A model generated the notes under the pieces. The model had not been told where the DNA came from and made no database searches. It worked only from the letters and a program-made list of their open reading frames with translations. Made by a program: the position numbers and the translations under genes. This document shows positions 46,370 to 54,820 of a stretch of 64,000 nt of DNA, piece by piece. Positions within the stretch are counted from its first letter, which is position 1; each line of letters begins with the position of its first letter. Source of the stretch: Vibrio jasicida CAIM 1864 = LMG 25398 (GTDB lineage Bacteria > Pseudomonadota > Gammaproteobacteria > Enterobacterales > Vibrionaceae); NCBI RefSeq assembly GCF_000400365.1, contig NZ_BAOG01000039.1:62001-126000 (forward strand), given 5' to 3'.

Positions 46370-46795
46370 ATGCGTTACGTTTTACTGTTTATCTCTTTTC
46401 TCTCCCTTGGCTTACACGCTGAGGCTCTTTATTCAAAACCACAAACACCCTCAGAGTTACATGCGTTATTTGGGCAGTATTTTGCAAAGAAAGATTTGGA
46501 TGGATTAGGTACGCTTTTTCACCCAGACGCCGTATTTGTTTTAGATAAAAAAGGTAATCAAGCCATAGGTAGAGAAGAAATTAAGCAGGTATTGAAAGGC
46601 TACATGAATGGCGATGTAGACATGTTCACCAAAAACGTTTCTATCCACATTAATGACGACATTGCCATGGTGCGATCTGATTGGGAAATATTGAACGCTT
46701 CGCAAGGTAACAACATTCAAGGAACAGCATTAGAGGTGATGCACTATGTGGATGGTGGTTGGGTCTATGTGATTGACAATCCCAACGGCTATTGA
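46370..46795 (+). CDS. Secreted NTF2/SnoaL-like protein
   Basis: 141 residues with a signal peptide (…SLGLHAEA) and one SnoaL-like/NTF2-like domain (LHALFGQYFAKKDLDGLGTLFHPDAVFVLDKKGN … WVYVIDNPNGY). Members with this pattern bind small molecules or act as mild isomerases; no catalytic set can be named. Divergent from the HxlR gene and probably under its control. It ends shortly before a terminator of the GGCGAACC family. Confidence 0.75.
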   Translation: MRYVLLFISFLSLGLHAEALYSKPQTPSELHALFGQYFAKKDLDGLGTLFHPDAVFVLDKKGNQAIGREEIKQVLKGYMNGDVDMFTKNVSIHINDDIAMVRSDWEILNASQGNNIQGTALEVMHYVDGGWVYVIDNPNGY

Positions 46796-46807
46796 CGCCT
46801 AGATCAA

Positions 46808-46836
46808 ACAAGGCGAACCATTTGGCTCGCCTTGTT
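46808..46836. terminator. Terminator, GGCGAACC family
   Basis: ACAAGGCGAACCATTTGGCTCGCCTTGT hairpin between the convergent NTF2-like and DUF5062 genes. Confidence 0.8.
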
Positions 46837-46868
46837 AATGAATAATCGTTGTTATTTCTTCAGGTTTT

Positions 46869-47129
46869 CTATTTTAGAGGGTCGTTGTCTGGCAACGCAC
46901 TGTGAATCCAAAGTGCCAGTCTGTGTTTAATGTTTGCGCCATCTAATTTGCTATCCGGTAGTGGCGTGATCTGTTTAGCATCAACCAAGAACAGGTAAAT
47001 CGCTTTTACTCTTACTGGTTGTGGTGACTGAGGAAGGTCAAAGCCCTGCATCTTTGCCATCTTTCCGGCAATCTCTAGTGCCTTTTTAACCAGTTTATCT
47101 TCATTGTGAAGCTTGGAGCTTTTTGACAT
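46869..47129 (-). CDS. DUF5062-family protein
   Basis: 86 residues, cytosolic, with the DUF5062 pattern (LVKKALEIAGKMAKMQGF … VRVKAIYLFLVDAKQITPLP … IKHRLALWIHSALPDNDPL). The function is unknown; the family is common in vibrios. Probably monocistronic. Confidence 0.75.
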   Translation of the reverse strand: MSKSSKLHNEDKLVKKALEIAGKMAKMQGFDLPQSPQPVRVKAIYLFLVDAKQITPLPDSKLDGANIKHRLALWIHSALPDNDPLK

Positions 47130-47212
47130 TGATAAAATCCTCTTGTTCGCTTGACCTCAGAATACATGAAGTAACGCCAGTGACGTGTTAATAAGCTCGC
47201 ATATTGATAAGT

Positions 47213-48289
47213 TTATGCCTTATTACCGAGTAACTGATTGAAAAATGACCTTAATTCGTCATCATCAAGGTTGAGCAGGTAGTCGCCAACATACCATTCA
47301 ACAATGGATTGATTTGGATGTGCCGTGACTTGCGGGTTACCAAACCAAATGCCCTTTTCCGTGGCAAACGTGTGTTGGAGTTCTTTCAGCTCTTCGCAGC
47401 TAAATGGCAGGATAAGGTGCAACATGTTTGCTTGAGGCTGAGTTGGTCTTACCGCTAAAGACGGGAACTCTTCAATGATTTTGTAGAGCTGTTTTGTTCG
47501 CTCAAACAGAGCCGGCATTTGTGACAACCTTTCATCAAATTGCATTGCCGCAGACACCACATAAGGTGTTCTGTGATACAGGTTGCCACCTTGCCGCTTC
47601 ATCCACATTGAAGCCAGTTCAATAAACGCCTTTGAGCCAAGCAGCATAGATCCGCCCATGCCGTTGATGCCTTTGTAGAGTGAAACATAGGTCGTATCAA
47701 AACCAGCGGCGATCTCACGGTATTCTTTCTGATAGTACGCTGCGGTTTCCCATAGTCTTGCTCCATCCATGTGGAGATGAATGTCATTTTCGGCGCAGTA
47801 CGCTTTGATTTCTTCCAGTTCTTGCCATGAAGGTAGCTGACCACCAATTTCACGCATCGGGAGTTCATAAAGAACGGCTGCGATTTCATCCGGCCACGCA
47901 GTGAGATCTTCAAGCTTCCATGTTTGGTAAGGGTTCCCTACTGGCAGAATATTAAAGCGATGTTGAAGCTGATAACCTTGTTTTTCATGCACTGGAATAT
48001 GGCTAGATGCGTGCATGGCGACAATAGGATTACGCTTTTGTCTTGTGACAATTTCGAGCACTGTTGGCTGTGTCATCGTCCCTGTTACAACAAAAAGCCC
48101 TGCCTCGTAACCCAGCAGATCGGCAACCTTTTGCTCGAACGCTTGAATCGTCTCTCCCTCGCCGTAGACATCGTGATTGACGTTGTTTTCCTCGCACCAC
48201 TTTGCCATTTTCGCAAAGTGTTCAGCTGGAGAGTCTTCTTTATTACCAGGGAGATGGGTATGACAAAGCTGTTTTAGGTGGGCACTCAT
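47213..48289 (-). CDS. Threonine aldolase-like beta-eliminating lyase
   Basis: PLP enzyme of 358 residues in fold type I. The PLP-binding lysine is in YVSLYKGINGMGG, and the Asp that contacts PLP is in HLHMDGARLWET. VYGEGETIQAFEQKVADLLGYEAGLFVVTGTM is the typical N-terminal part of the threonine aldolase/tyrosine phenol-lyase-like group. The substrate could be L-allo-threonine or another beta-hydroxy amino acid. The 275 bp before it hold no gene. Confidence 0.85.
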   Translation of the reverse strand: MSAHLKQLCHTHLPGNKEDSPAEHFAKMAKWCEENNVNHDVYGEGETIQAFEQKVADLLGYEAGLFVVTGTMTQPTVLEIVTRQKRNPIVAMHASSHIPVHEKQGYQLQHRFNILPVGNPYQTWKLEDLTAWPDEIAAVLYELPMREIGGQLPSWQELEEIKAYCAENDIHLHMDGARLWETAAYYQKEYREIAAGFDTTYVSLYKGINGMGGSMLLGSKAFIELASMWMKRQGGNLYHRTPYVVSAAMQFDERLSQMPALFERTKQLYKIIEEFPSLAVRPTQPQANMLHLILPFSCEELKELQHTFATEKGIWFGNPQVTAHPNQSIVEWYVGDYLLNLDDDELRSFFNQLLGNKA

Positions 48290-48564
48290 TGTTCTGTCCT
48301 TTGAATAAAAGCTTCAACAATGTAACTTGTTAATACGGAGGCGTAAACTGCATTTTCGCGATGTATTTTCTGCGTAGGCCTTTAACTATTCTCTCTGAGT
48401 GATAATGAGTATGTAGCATGGTTTGTGCTGTGCCGTATTTTTCTCAATAACTAGGAGGTTTAATTCAAAAAAAGGCTCAACAGAACAACAATGCGCTTTG
48501 ATGGTTTGAACCAAACGCAGACAAAACGCGTAATAAAGGAAGGTTCTAAGTAAAGGATTTATTT

Positions 48565-48741
48565 ATGTTTTCTTTCTTCAAAAACAATTCCGTCAAGAAA
48601 CTCAAAAAGCGCCACTCAATGCTGCTTGAACAAGCGATGCAAGCGCAAAGACGAGGCGACATACGTACCTACTCATTGTTGACGGCGGAGGCCGAAGAGC
48701 TTTTCGAGCAAATAAAAACCGCTCACAAGCCCCAGAGTTGA
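48565..48741 (+). CDS. DUF6435-family small protein
   Basis: 58 residues beginning MFSFFKNNSVKKLKKRHSML and continuing as a single amphipathic helix with LEQAMQAQRRGDIRTYSLL, the DUF6435 pattern. AAAGGA precedes the ATG at the right spacing. The function is unknown, and the charge pattern suggests an RNA- or protein-binding helix. It is followed by a terminator of the GGCGAACC type. Confidence 0.8.
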   Translation: MFSFFKNNSVKKLKKRHSMLLEQAMQAQRRGDIRTYSLLTAEAEELFEQIKTAHKPQS

Positions 48742-48797
48742 GTCCTACGCTAAGCTCGATGATCGATTAAGGTTGGATCAGCAACCAATAAAAGTAT

Positions 48798-48824
48798 GAA
48801 GGTGAACGGTTTGGTTCACCTTTC
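48798..48824 (+). terminator. Terminator, variant GGTGAACC family
   Basis: GAAGGTGAACGGTTTGGTTCACCTTTC followed by TGTTTTT. A diverged relative of the GGCGAACC hairpins, after the DUF6435 gene. The following 200 bp to 49031 show no gene. Confidence 0.75.
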
Positions 48825-49031
48825 TGTTTTTAAATGGCGAAACGACATTATCTTTTTGCTAGCGGACGACTTCATCAACATAACCAGTGCCAGCTTACGA
48901 GCAATATCATGTTCTACCGATGAAAGAAGAAGAAATTTCATTGGATTCGATATGTTCATATATGCTTATGCCTGTGAACTATAATCAATAAGATTTCACG
49001 CAATCTATAAATAACAACAAAGGACTGTGTT

Positions 49032-49670
49032 ATGCCACAAACGTTAGATCAGGCTGTTCAGGTTTTAGACCGAGATTTAGAGGAGTTTTTACTTCGCTTC
49101 CCACTATCCATTACTAGCGCGGGCCAATCGAAAGGTGCTATGAAGTTTTACTTGTATAGCCATGGCGATACCGCTTTCGGGATAAATCAGGGGGTTAAGA
49201 TGAAGGAGATGCGTTTTCGCCTTGGCCCAAAATCGTTAGTTAAAAACGCGAAAGCACTTCAATGTATTCATATCCCCGTTTCTCCGTTTGAACAACTTAA
49301 ACCCGACTCCATTTCTAAAGTCACCCACTATGATGCTGCTGACTATTTGGTAACCACTCAATTGACCGGCTGTACCTTTGCAATCCGTAAAGCAAAAGGA
49401 GGCGGGCTTGAGTTTTTGCATGTTCAACCAAAGGGGGACTTTAACGGCATGGAAGTACAACGTGCTGTCCAGAAGGAGTTTCAAGTCTCTTTTGGCAGAG
49501 GGTCTGGCACGGACAATTCAACTTATGGTGAAAATACTCGGGTTACGGTTATGGGCGCGCGAACCAACGGCCTATGGGTCGTCTATGCTCAATATCAAGA
49601 CTCGAGTGGCAGTGTGACAAAAGTAGACTGCATTTATAAAGAACCAAGCTCTGTGGCTTACGTGGATTAA
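49032..49670 (+). CDS. BLF1-like glutamine deamidase toxin
   Basis: 212 residues, almost exactly the length of Burkholderia lethal factor 1 (211, from memory). BLF1 deamidates a glutamine of the translation factor eIF4A. The catalytic region aligns by eye: LKPDSISKVTHYDAADYLVT and TQLTGC…GGGLEFLHVQP match LQPGSISTV…TYYLSGC…GG.VWHIDAP of BLF1. Thr108, Cys114 and His130 fall where BLF1 has Thr88, Cys94 and His106. Toward the C-terminus, STYG and YAQYQDSSGS are also shared with BLF1. There is no signal peptide, as in BLF1. AAAGGA precedes the ATG. A V. parahaemolyticus BLF1 homologue has been described, as I recall, so this may be its orthologue. Host target and delivery route are unknown. Confidence 0.75.
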   Translation: MPQTLDQAVQVLDRDLEEFLLRFPLSITSAGQSKGAMKFYLYSHGDTAFGINQGVKMKEMRFRLGPKSLVKNAKALQCIHIPVSPFEQLKPDSISKVTHYDAADYLVTTQLTGCTFAIRKAKGGGLEFLHVQPKGDFNGMEVQRAVQKEFQVSFGRGSGTDNSTYGENTRVTVMGARTNGLWVVYAQYQDSSGSVTKVDCIYKEPSSVAYVD

Positions 49671-49822
49671 CTTCATCGCTGTTTAGGTTCTTCACTCACT
49701 GCCACACAAGTAAAGAATGTGAGTTGACCAAATAGGTTGACTCACTTCCCTATCCCTTCTTTACCGCTGCACCTTTTAAACTCATCTCGTCGTTGACTGT
49801 TCTACTCAAAAAGTTATCAATA

Positions 49823-50236
49823 TTAGACGCCAACACTCTGCTGCATAAACTTGGCTTCTGCCTTTGAGTAACACTGCTCACCAACGTAGATTCCGCTTTC
49901 TAGCAAATACATGCCTCGCTTACTCTTGATGCAATGCGCCTCCACTCGGATAGGACTATTGAGAGGGATCGGTTTGATAAAGCGCACCTCCAGCTTAGCC
50001 GTCATTGCGCAGATATCTTGGGCGAAAAGGCAGTTTGTCATAGCAGTATCGTGCAGCGCACTGATGGCACCGCCTTGCATTACGCCTTGATAGCCTTGAA
50101 CCTTTTCTGTCGGCACGATTTGCCCCTGCACGCCACCACTCGGCATTACCGTAAATTGAATCGTATCGTGCGCGTTGAAAAATGGCTGGCAGCAGACTGC
50201 GCAATGTTGGTGGTTTTTAGGAGCGTAAATAGACAT
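49823..50236 (-). CDS. PaaI-type hotdog thioesterase
   Basis: 137 residues of a single hotdog domain with the PaaI/4HBT segments GYQGVMQGGAISALHDTAMTNCLF and KLEVRFIKPIPLN. It also has a CAVC motif near the N-terminus (HQHCAVCCQPFF), an odd feature that could bind metal. It likely hydrolyses acyl-CoA; the substrate is unknown. The 295 bp to the next gene hold only promoter-like AT-rich sequence. Confidence 0.8.
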   Translation of the reverse strand: MSIYAPKNHQHCAVCCQPFFNAHDTIQFTVMPSGGVQGQIVPTEKVQGYQGVMQGGAISALHDTAMTNCLFAQDICAMTAKLEVRFIKPIPLNSPIRVEAHCIKSKRGMYLLESGIYVGEQCYSKAEAKFMQQSVGV

Positions 50237-50531
50237 AAGTACCTCTGAGTTTGAGATTGTCTGTGGAACAAAACAGAATGAGTAAAGAGAACAAAGAAAA
50301 GAAGCGTTAGGCTTGACGAGCGACTGACTTGGTGAATTCCTTTATCTACTTAGGCTGTCACTTTATGCCCTGTAATTAGCATATGCCAATAATAAAAAGT
50401 GAGAAATTAGGTTTCATCGGTTGAATGCCTCCGTCAAAGAATTTCTCTCTTATCGAATCTGACTCACCACTGGTTTCACGTACCAAAGTCGCTTACTATG
50501 CCAAGTACCTATAACGCTTTGTGAGCCACTC

Positions 50532-52292
50532 ATGAGCAGTAAAAATAATAAAAATCTCGGCATTCTTCTTAAACTCAACACCTTCGTTTCACCTTATAAA
50601 TGGCGCGTTGCTGCTGCCTTAGTTGCCCTCATCGCAACAGCCAGCCTGACATTATCTGTCGGCTACGGCGTGCGCATTCTTATAGACCAAGGCTTTGCTC
50701 AACAGTCGTTGCAAGAGCTCACCAATGCGATTCAATTTATCGTCGGTGTGACGCTGTGTATCGCGGTGGGAACGTTCTTCCGTTTCTATCTGGTTTCTTC
50801 TGTGGGCGAACGCGTCAGCGCGGACATTCGTCTTGCGGTGTTTAACCATGTGATTACGCTGCATCCTAGTTATTTTGAGACCAATAGTAGCGGCGATATT
50901 ATGTCTCGTCTCACCACAGATACGACGCTGCTGCAAAGCATTATTGGATCGTCGTTTTCTATGGCGATGCGCAGCGCGCTTATGTGTATTGGTGCGATCA
51001 TCATGTTGTTCGCAACAAACTTTAAACTCACTTTGATTGTGCTGGCTTCTGTTCCATTCGTATTGGTTCCGATTTTGGTTTATGGAAGACGAGTACGTGC
51101 CCTATCACGCCAAAGCCAAGACACCATGGCCGATGTCGGCAGCTACGCAGGCGAAGCGATTGAGCACATCAAAACGGTTCAAAGCTTTAGCTCAGAGCAA
51201 CATGAACGTGCGGCGTTTGCAGTCGAAGTAGAAAAAGCTTACGAGGTGGGTAGACAGCGAGTAAAACAGCGCGCGATTCTGATTTCTGGCGTTATCGTAA
51301 TTGTATTTAGCGCCATTGCTGGCATGCTTTGGGTCGGCGGAAGTGATGTGATTCACGGCAAGATGTCTGCCGGCGATCTAGCGGCATTTGTGTTCTACGC
51401 CATCATGGTTGCGTCTTCCATGGCAACGATTTCCGAAGTCATGGGGGAACTGCAAAGAGCCGCTGGTGCAACAGAAAGGCTGATTGAGATCCTTCAAGTG
51501 GAAAGCGACATCAGCGCACCAAACAATCACCTTCCTATTACCGATGATATGCCAGCGGAAGTGACGTTTGATTCAGTGAACTTCAACTACCCTTCTCGCC
51601 CCGACCAACCCGCTATCAAAGGGTTAAACCTGACTGCAGAGAAAGGTAAGGTGTTGGCTTTAGTTGGCCCTTCTGGCGCTGGTAAAACGACCTTATTCGA
51701 ATTGCTGCAACGCTTCTACGACACGCAACAAGGCCAAGTATTGTTTGGTGGAGAAGACATTCGACAGTTCGAACCGAATGATCTTCGCCGTCAAATGGCA
51801 TTGGTTCCACAGCAACCCGCTTTGTTTAGTCACGATGTATTCCACAACATTCGTTACGGCAATCCAGACGCTACTGACGAGCAAGTGATTGAAGCGGCGA
51901 AGAAAGCACACGCGCATGAGTTTATTGAGAAGCTACCGGACGGTTACCATAGCTTTTTGGGTGAGCGCGGCGTGAGATTATCTGGCGGTCAAAAACAACG
52001 TATCGCGATTGCTCGTGCAATTCTGAAAGATCCAAAAATCCTTTTGCTTGATGAGGCCACCAGCGCACTGGACAGTGAGAGTGAGCACCATGTTCAACAA
52101 GCACTTGAAGCATTGATGAAAGACCGCACGACTCTGATCATTGCTCACCGACTTTCAACCATCCAACACGCCGATAAAATTGCGGTGTTAGACGGCGGCG
52201 AGTTGATTGACCTTGGCAACCACCAGTCGTTAATGCAAAGCTGCGAACTCTATCAGCGCCTTGTCGCGTTGCAGTTTAAGCATTTGGAGTAA
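50532..52292 (+). CDS. ABC exporter, fused permease and ATPase
   Basis: Half-transporter of 586 residues: six transmembrane helices in an ABC type 1 exporter fold (about 20-310), then an ATPase domain with Walker A GPSGAGKTT, the signature LSGGQKQRIAIARAI, Walker B ILLLDEATSALD and the switch His in IIAHRLST. It works as a homodimer and probably exports a lipid or drug-like substrate. Its last 133 bases are repeated at 54533-54665, beyond the lipase module, so the present 3' end may have been supplied by the incoming element. Confidence 0.93.
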   Translation: MSSKNNKNLGILLKLNTFVSPYKWRVAAALVALIATASLTLSVGYGVRILIDQGFAQQSLQELTNAIQFIVGVTLCIAVGTFFRFYLVSSVGERVSADIRLAVFNHVITLHPSYFETNSSGDIMSRLTTDTTLLQSIIGSSFSMAMRSALMCIGAIIMLFATNFKLTLIVLASVPFVLVPILVYGRRVRALSRQSQDTMADVGSYAGEAIEHIKTVQSFSSEQHERAAFAVEVEKAYEVGRQRVKQRAILISGVIVIVFSAIAGMLWVGGSDVIHGKMSAGDLAAFVFYAIMVASSMATISEVMGELQRAAGATERLIEILQVESDISAPNNHLPITDDMPAEVTFDSVNFNYPSRPDQPAIKGLNLTAEKGKVLALVGPSGAGKTTLFELLQRFYDTQQGQVLFGGEDIRQFEPNDLRRQMALVPQQPALFSHDVFHNIRYGNPDATDEQVIEAAKKAHAHEFIEKLPDGYHSFLGERGVRLSGGQKQRIAIARAILKDPKILLLDEATSALDSESEHHVQQALEALMKDRTTLIIAHRLSTIQHADKIAVLDGGELIDLGNHQSLMQSCELYQRLVALQFKHLE

Positions 52293-52293
52293 C
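52161..52293 (+). repeat. Direct repeat A (3' end of the ABC exporter gene)
   Basis: 133 bp beginning ATCCAACACGCCGATAAA and ending with the stop codon. It is identical to 54533-54665 except at four positions (one C/T inside, three near the stop: CATTTGGAG here, CACCTAGAG there). It borders the lipase/DUF6795 module. Confidence 0.95.
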
Positions 52294-52357
52294 AGCGGCT
52301 TTTTATTAGTTAAGAAGTAAAACAATACTGCTAAGCCACTCCACAACAACAGAGCGA

Positions 52358-52453
52358 ATCCTCACAATACCAAATGTGCGAAGTTAATACGTATAGTCCT
52401 GCGGCAATCAGGAAGCTGAAGGAATTAAGTACTTCGAACATTATTGTGAGGAT
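52358..52453. repeat. Long imperfect hairpin element
   Basis: ATCCTCACAATA at 52358-52369 and its complement TATTGTGAGGAT at 52442-52453 flank about 72 bases. Inside are further complementary pieces (TGTGCGAAGT / ACTTCGAACA and TCCTG / CAGGA), so the whole 96 bp could fold as one branched stem. No T run follows, so it is not a simple terminator. It lies between repeat A and the lipase gene end. The 284-bp gap contains nothing else I recognise. Confidence 0.6.
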
Positions 52454-52576
52454 CGCCTCCCGTAACTTCCTCGATCTATGCACCTTCTAATTTAGAAAAC
52501 AAAGTAAGTACGCTATCGCAAGAGCACGTCCTAAAAGTTACTGTTAAGGCGTTTGCCCTATCTCAAATTAATCCGC

Positions 52577-53734
52577 TCAACCATTAAAACGCTTAATCGC
52601 CTCATTTACACCTCCATATAGACGTCTAAGCATCTTATTGAAAATCTGCCTAATTGTTTTATAAGTCAAATCTATAACAATTGAGCTAGCCGCACCTGAA
52701 AATACCAACATATGACCAAGTAATCCTTTTACTTGGGATGCTGCTGTTTTTCCTGCTTCAGCTATTTTTACCAACGTTTGTGCAATAAAGTCGTACAGCG
52801 TCGCACCTGAGCTAATCGCTCCTTGAGCAGCAACTAGCGAATAGTACCCAGTATCCTTAAGTAAGGTGATTAAAGCAGCGCTTAAACGGTCAGTCCAAAA
52901 ATTACTATAGTTAGCCTGATTACGTTTATTATAATCCAGCCGTACTGGGAGAAAAAAATCACTAGCCGCCCTTTGTAACTCCTGCCAATCTTCGCCCTTT
53001 GCTGTCGCTAGATATCCTGGAACAGCTCCTTGATCAGGATCCATGCCATGAGCGCTAGTGCAAATGCCTTGCCCACTGTCGAGACGAAACTCAAAGCCTT
53101 TATACGGCGAATGAAAAAAGGGCCAGAGTGGTACTTTGGGCACCACATCCGCGCCATGCGTACAGCGATAAATATCATTGATTCTGTTTGTATTTGCACT
53201 AGCAAAACCTGACAAGCCCACCCTAGGTGCACCAAACGTGTACAGTTTCACGTTATTGCTATAAGAGCTAGTTGCGACCCAGTCGGCAGTCAACGTAGCC
53301 AAAGCCCCGCCTAAACTATGTCCAATGCAATGCACAGTTCCTATCTTTGAATTTTTTCGCCATTCATCTAAAAACTTTTGTAATTGTGGGCGTAACAATG
53401 AAAATGTACGCTGAAAGCCAGCATGAACTGCTTGTCCATTGGCACTCCCTTTCAAACCAATTTGTAAGTTAGTTCCCCAATCATGACCTGATGTCATTTT
53501 AGTTCCGCGAATAGCGATAATAGCGTCTCCACTATATGGACCATCACCGTAACCTAACGCTGCAAACCCCGTCTCTTTATTGAAAAGATAGCCTCCCGTT
53601 TTACTAGTCAGATTATCTTTACTTTTAAAATACCTACGAACAGAAGGTGGAGGGGTGACACTAAGCTGTTGCTCTCGTATAGAATATGCGAAAAAAGCAA
53701 GTTCCGAGGCTAGCTTTGGAGAAAGGGTTCCCAT
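52577..53734 (-). CDS. Class 3 lipase, probable antibacterial effector
   Basis: 385 residues with an alpha/beta-hydrolase lipase class 3 core (about 10-235): nucleophile Ser140 in CIGHSLGGALATL, Asp196 in HGADVVPKVP, His229 in TSAHGMDPDQG. The C-terminal 150 residues contain two hydrophobic helical stretches of unknown role (about 285-355). There is no signal peptide. Its neighbour nine bases upstream is a DUF6795 protein with a signal sequence, and the pair is enclosed by repeats. Phospholipase effectors of type VI secretion systems are commonly organised like this (toxin plus exported immunity protein), but no VgrG, PAAR or MIX marker is present here. Confidence 0.82.
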   Translation of the reverse strand: MGTLSPKLASELAFFAYSIREQQLSVTPPPSVRRYFKSKDNLTSKTGGYLFNKETGFAALGYGDGPYSGDAIIAIRGTKMTSGHDWGTNLQIGLKGSANGQAVHAGFQRTFSLLRPQLQKFLDEWRKNSKIGTVHCIGHSLGGALATLTADWVATSSYSNNVKLYTFGAPRVGLSGFASANTNRINDIYRCTHGADVVPKVPLWPFFHSPYKGFEFRLDSGQGICTSAHGMDPDQGAVPGYLATAKGEDWQELQRAASDFFLPVRLDYNKRNQANYSNFWTDRLSAALITLLKDTGYYSLVAAQGAISSGATLYDFIAQTLVKIAEAGKTAASQVKGLLGHMLVFSGAASSIVIDLTYKTIRQIFNKMLRRLYGGVNEAIKRFNG

Positions 53735-53743
53735 TTTAATCCC

Positions 53744-54382
53744 TTAAATTAGTCCATTAATGTTGCCGTATTTTTCTAGATCTTGAAGTTCACCAAACGC
53801 TTCAATATCAGCAGCTTTCTTTTTCTCTATTTCTGAGCGAACAGGCCACCTGCAGATGCTTACGATCGTGTAATTAACTACCCCACTTGGAAAATCAGAG
53901 TTGTAAATATCAACAATTTCTTCCTCGTTAGCTAAGTCACAGTTTAATTCCGAGAGCATTTCAGAAAAATAAGAGTTATGTGTTACACCACGAGAGTTTG
54001 CATCCCAAAGGTAAGTTTCATCCTTATTCGTATTGTTTCGATTAGCGTCAATACGAATACCTTGCCAAATAACATTGGTTCTCAATGGGTTGTTAGCATG
54101 AAGTGATTGTATAGTTAGCTCTGGAAAGCTAAAGTGCCCCTCACTATCGGTTGTTGTATAGTCGTGAATCTCACCATCCGTTATATCGATAAACTCATAA
54201 CTTCGTTTCAGCTTAATACCAACCAACGGTTTGCCATTGTCAGTGATCCGTCCACTTACTGCTGGAAATAGCTCGACGGTTTCCTTTTTAAACATTTCTC
54301 TCTCCAATCCATAGGCTTCAAATGCAAAAGATAAGAGGAAAATAACAAGCACTTGCGATGAGGGACTCTCAATTATACGCAT
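53744..54382 (-). CDS. DUF6795 protein, probable immunity partner of the lipase
   Basis: 212 residues from the ATG at 54382, which gives a signal-like N-terminus (MRIIESPSSQVLVIFLLSFAFEAYG). The DUF6795 body begins MFKKETVELFPAVSGRITDNGKPLVG, with the carboxypeptidase-regulatory-like beta-sandwich stretch TTDSEGHFSFPEL. An upstream ATG at 54445 and the internal Met at the start of MFKKE are alternatives; ribosome binding signals are weak for all. It sits directly before the lipase in the same operon, suggesting a periplasmic protein that protects the producer from the phospholipase. The immunity role is inferred. A second DUF6795-like gene lies at 44378. Confidence 0.7.
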   Translation of the reverse strand: MRIIESPSSQVLVIFLLSFAFEAYGLEREMFKKETVELFPAVSGRITDNGKPLVGIKLKRSYEFIDITDGEIHDYTTTDSEGHFSFPELTIQSLHANNPLRTNVIWQGIRIDANRNNTNKDETYLWDANSRGVTHNSYFSEMLSELNCDLANEEEIVDIYNSDFPSGVVNYTIVSICRWPVRSEIEKKKAADIEAFGELQDLEKYGNINGLI

Positions 54383-54532
54383 CACACCACATAACCAATC
54401 AGTTGCACTTGAGATGATACTATATACTACATTCTGTACTATCAATGCAGATGTACTTTAGAGGCATCTTCATTTGAATAATTCTTAATTTTTGGACTAC
54501 ATAGATCTTTGGAATAGTGTTGTCTGTCGAAA

Positions 54533-54665
54533 ATCCAACACGCCGATAAAATTGCGGTGTTAGACGGCGGCGAGTTGATTGACCTTGGCAACCATCAGTC
54601 GTTAATGCAAAGCTGCGAACTCTATCAGCGCCTTGTCGCGTTGCAGTTTAAGCACCTAGAGTAAC
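54533..54665 (+). pseudogene. Duplicated 3' fragment of the ABC exporter gene (repeat B)
   Basis: A 133-bp copy of the last 43 codons and stop of the exporter gene (IQHADKIAVLDGGELIDLGN…FKHLE). It lacks a start and the rest of the gene. It is followed at once by the hairpin AAAGCCCGCT…AGCGGGTTTT, which looks like the original terminator of the exporter gene. So this fragment probably marks the ancestral 3' end, displaced by the inserted lipase module. Confidence 0.9.
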
Positions 54666-54671
54666 CTTCCA

Positions 54672-54704
54672 TAAAGCCCGCTGAATTTAGCGGGTTTTAT
54701 TTTT
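54672..54704 (+). terminator. Terminator after the displaced exporter 3' end
   Basis: AAAGCCCGCT-GAATTT-AGCGGGTTTT followed by ATTTTT. The next 100 bp carry the RcnR-type boxes. Confidence 0.85.
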
Positions 54705-54721
54705 AAACAATTCATCGCAAA

Positions 54722-54757
54722 TATACCCCCGTTAGTATAAACACTACCCCCCAGTAT
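54722..54757. promoter_or_regulatory. Tandem RcnR-type boxes at the regulator's own promoter
   Basis: CACTACCCCCCAGTA at 54742-54756 fits the known RcnR operator form (TACT, a six-G tract, one base, AGTA) with one mismatch when read on the other strand. A looser copy ATACCCCCGTTAGTA lies 19 bp upstream at 54723-54737. Placement 65-100 bp before the RcnR-like start fits autoregulation. Confidence 0.75.
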
Positions 54758-54820
54758 AAATTCGGTGCTACATTACCGACTAACTCCTCTCTCCTGCCAA
54801 TTACATTGAGTACAGATGCT

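Noticed and set aside
49032..49670. Phage tail or structural protein
   Set aside because: No phage genes nearby, and the Thr-Cys-His arrangement and flanking motifs match BLF1 far better.
52577..54382. Insertion sequence carrying the lipase
   Set aside because: No transposase or short terminal inverted repeats; the borders are long direct repeats of a host gene end, which points to recombination rather than transposition.
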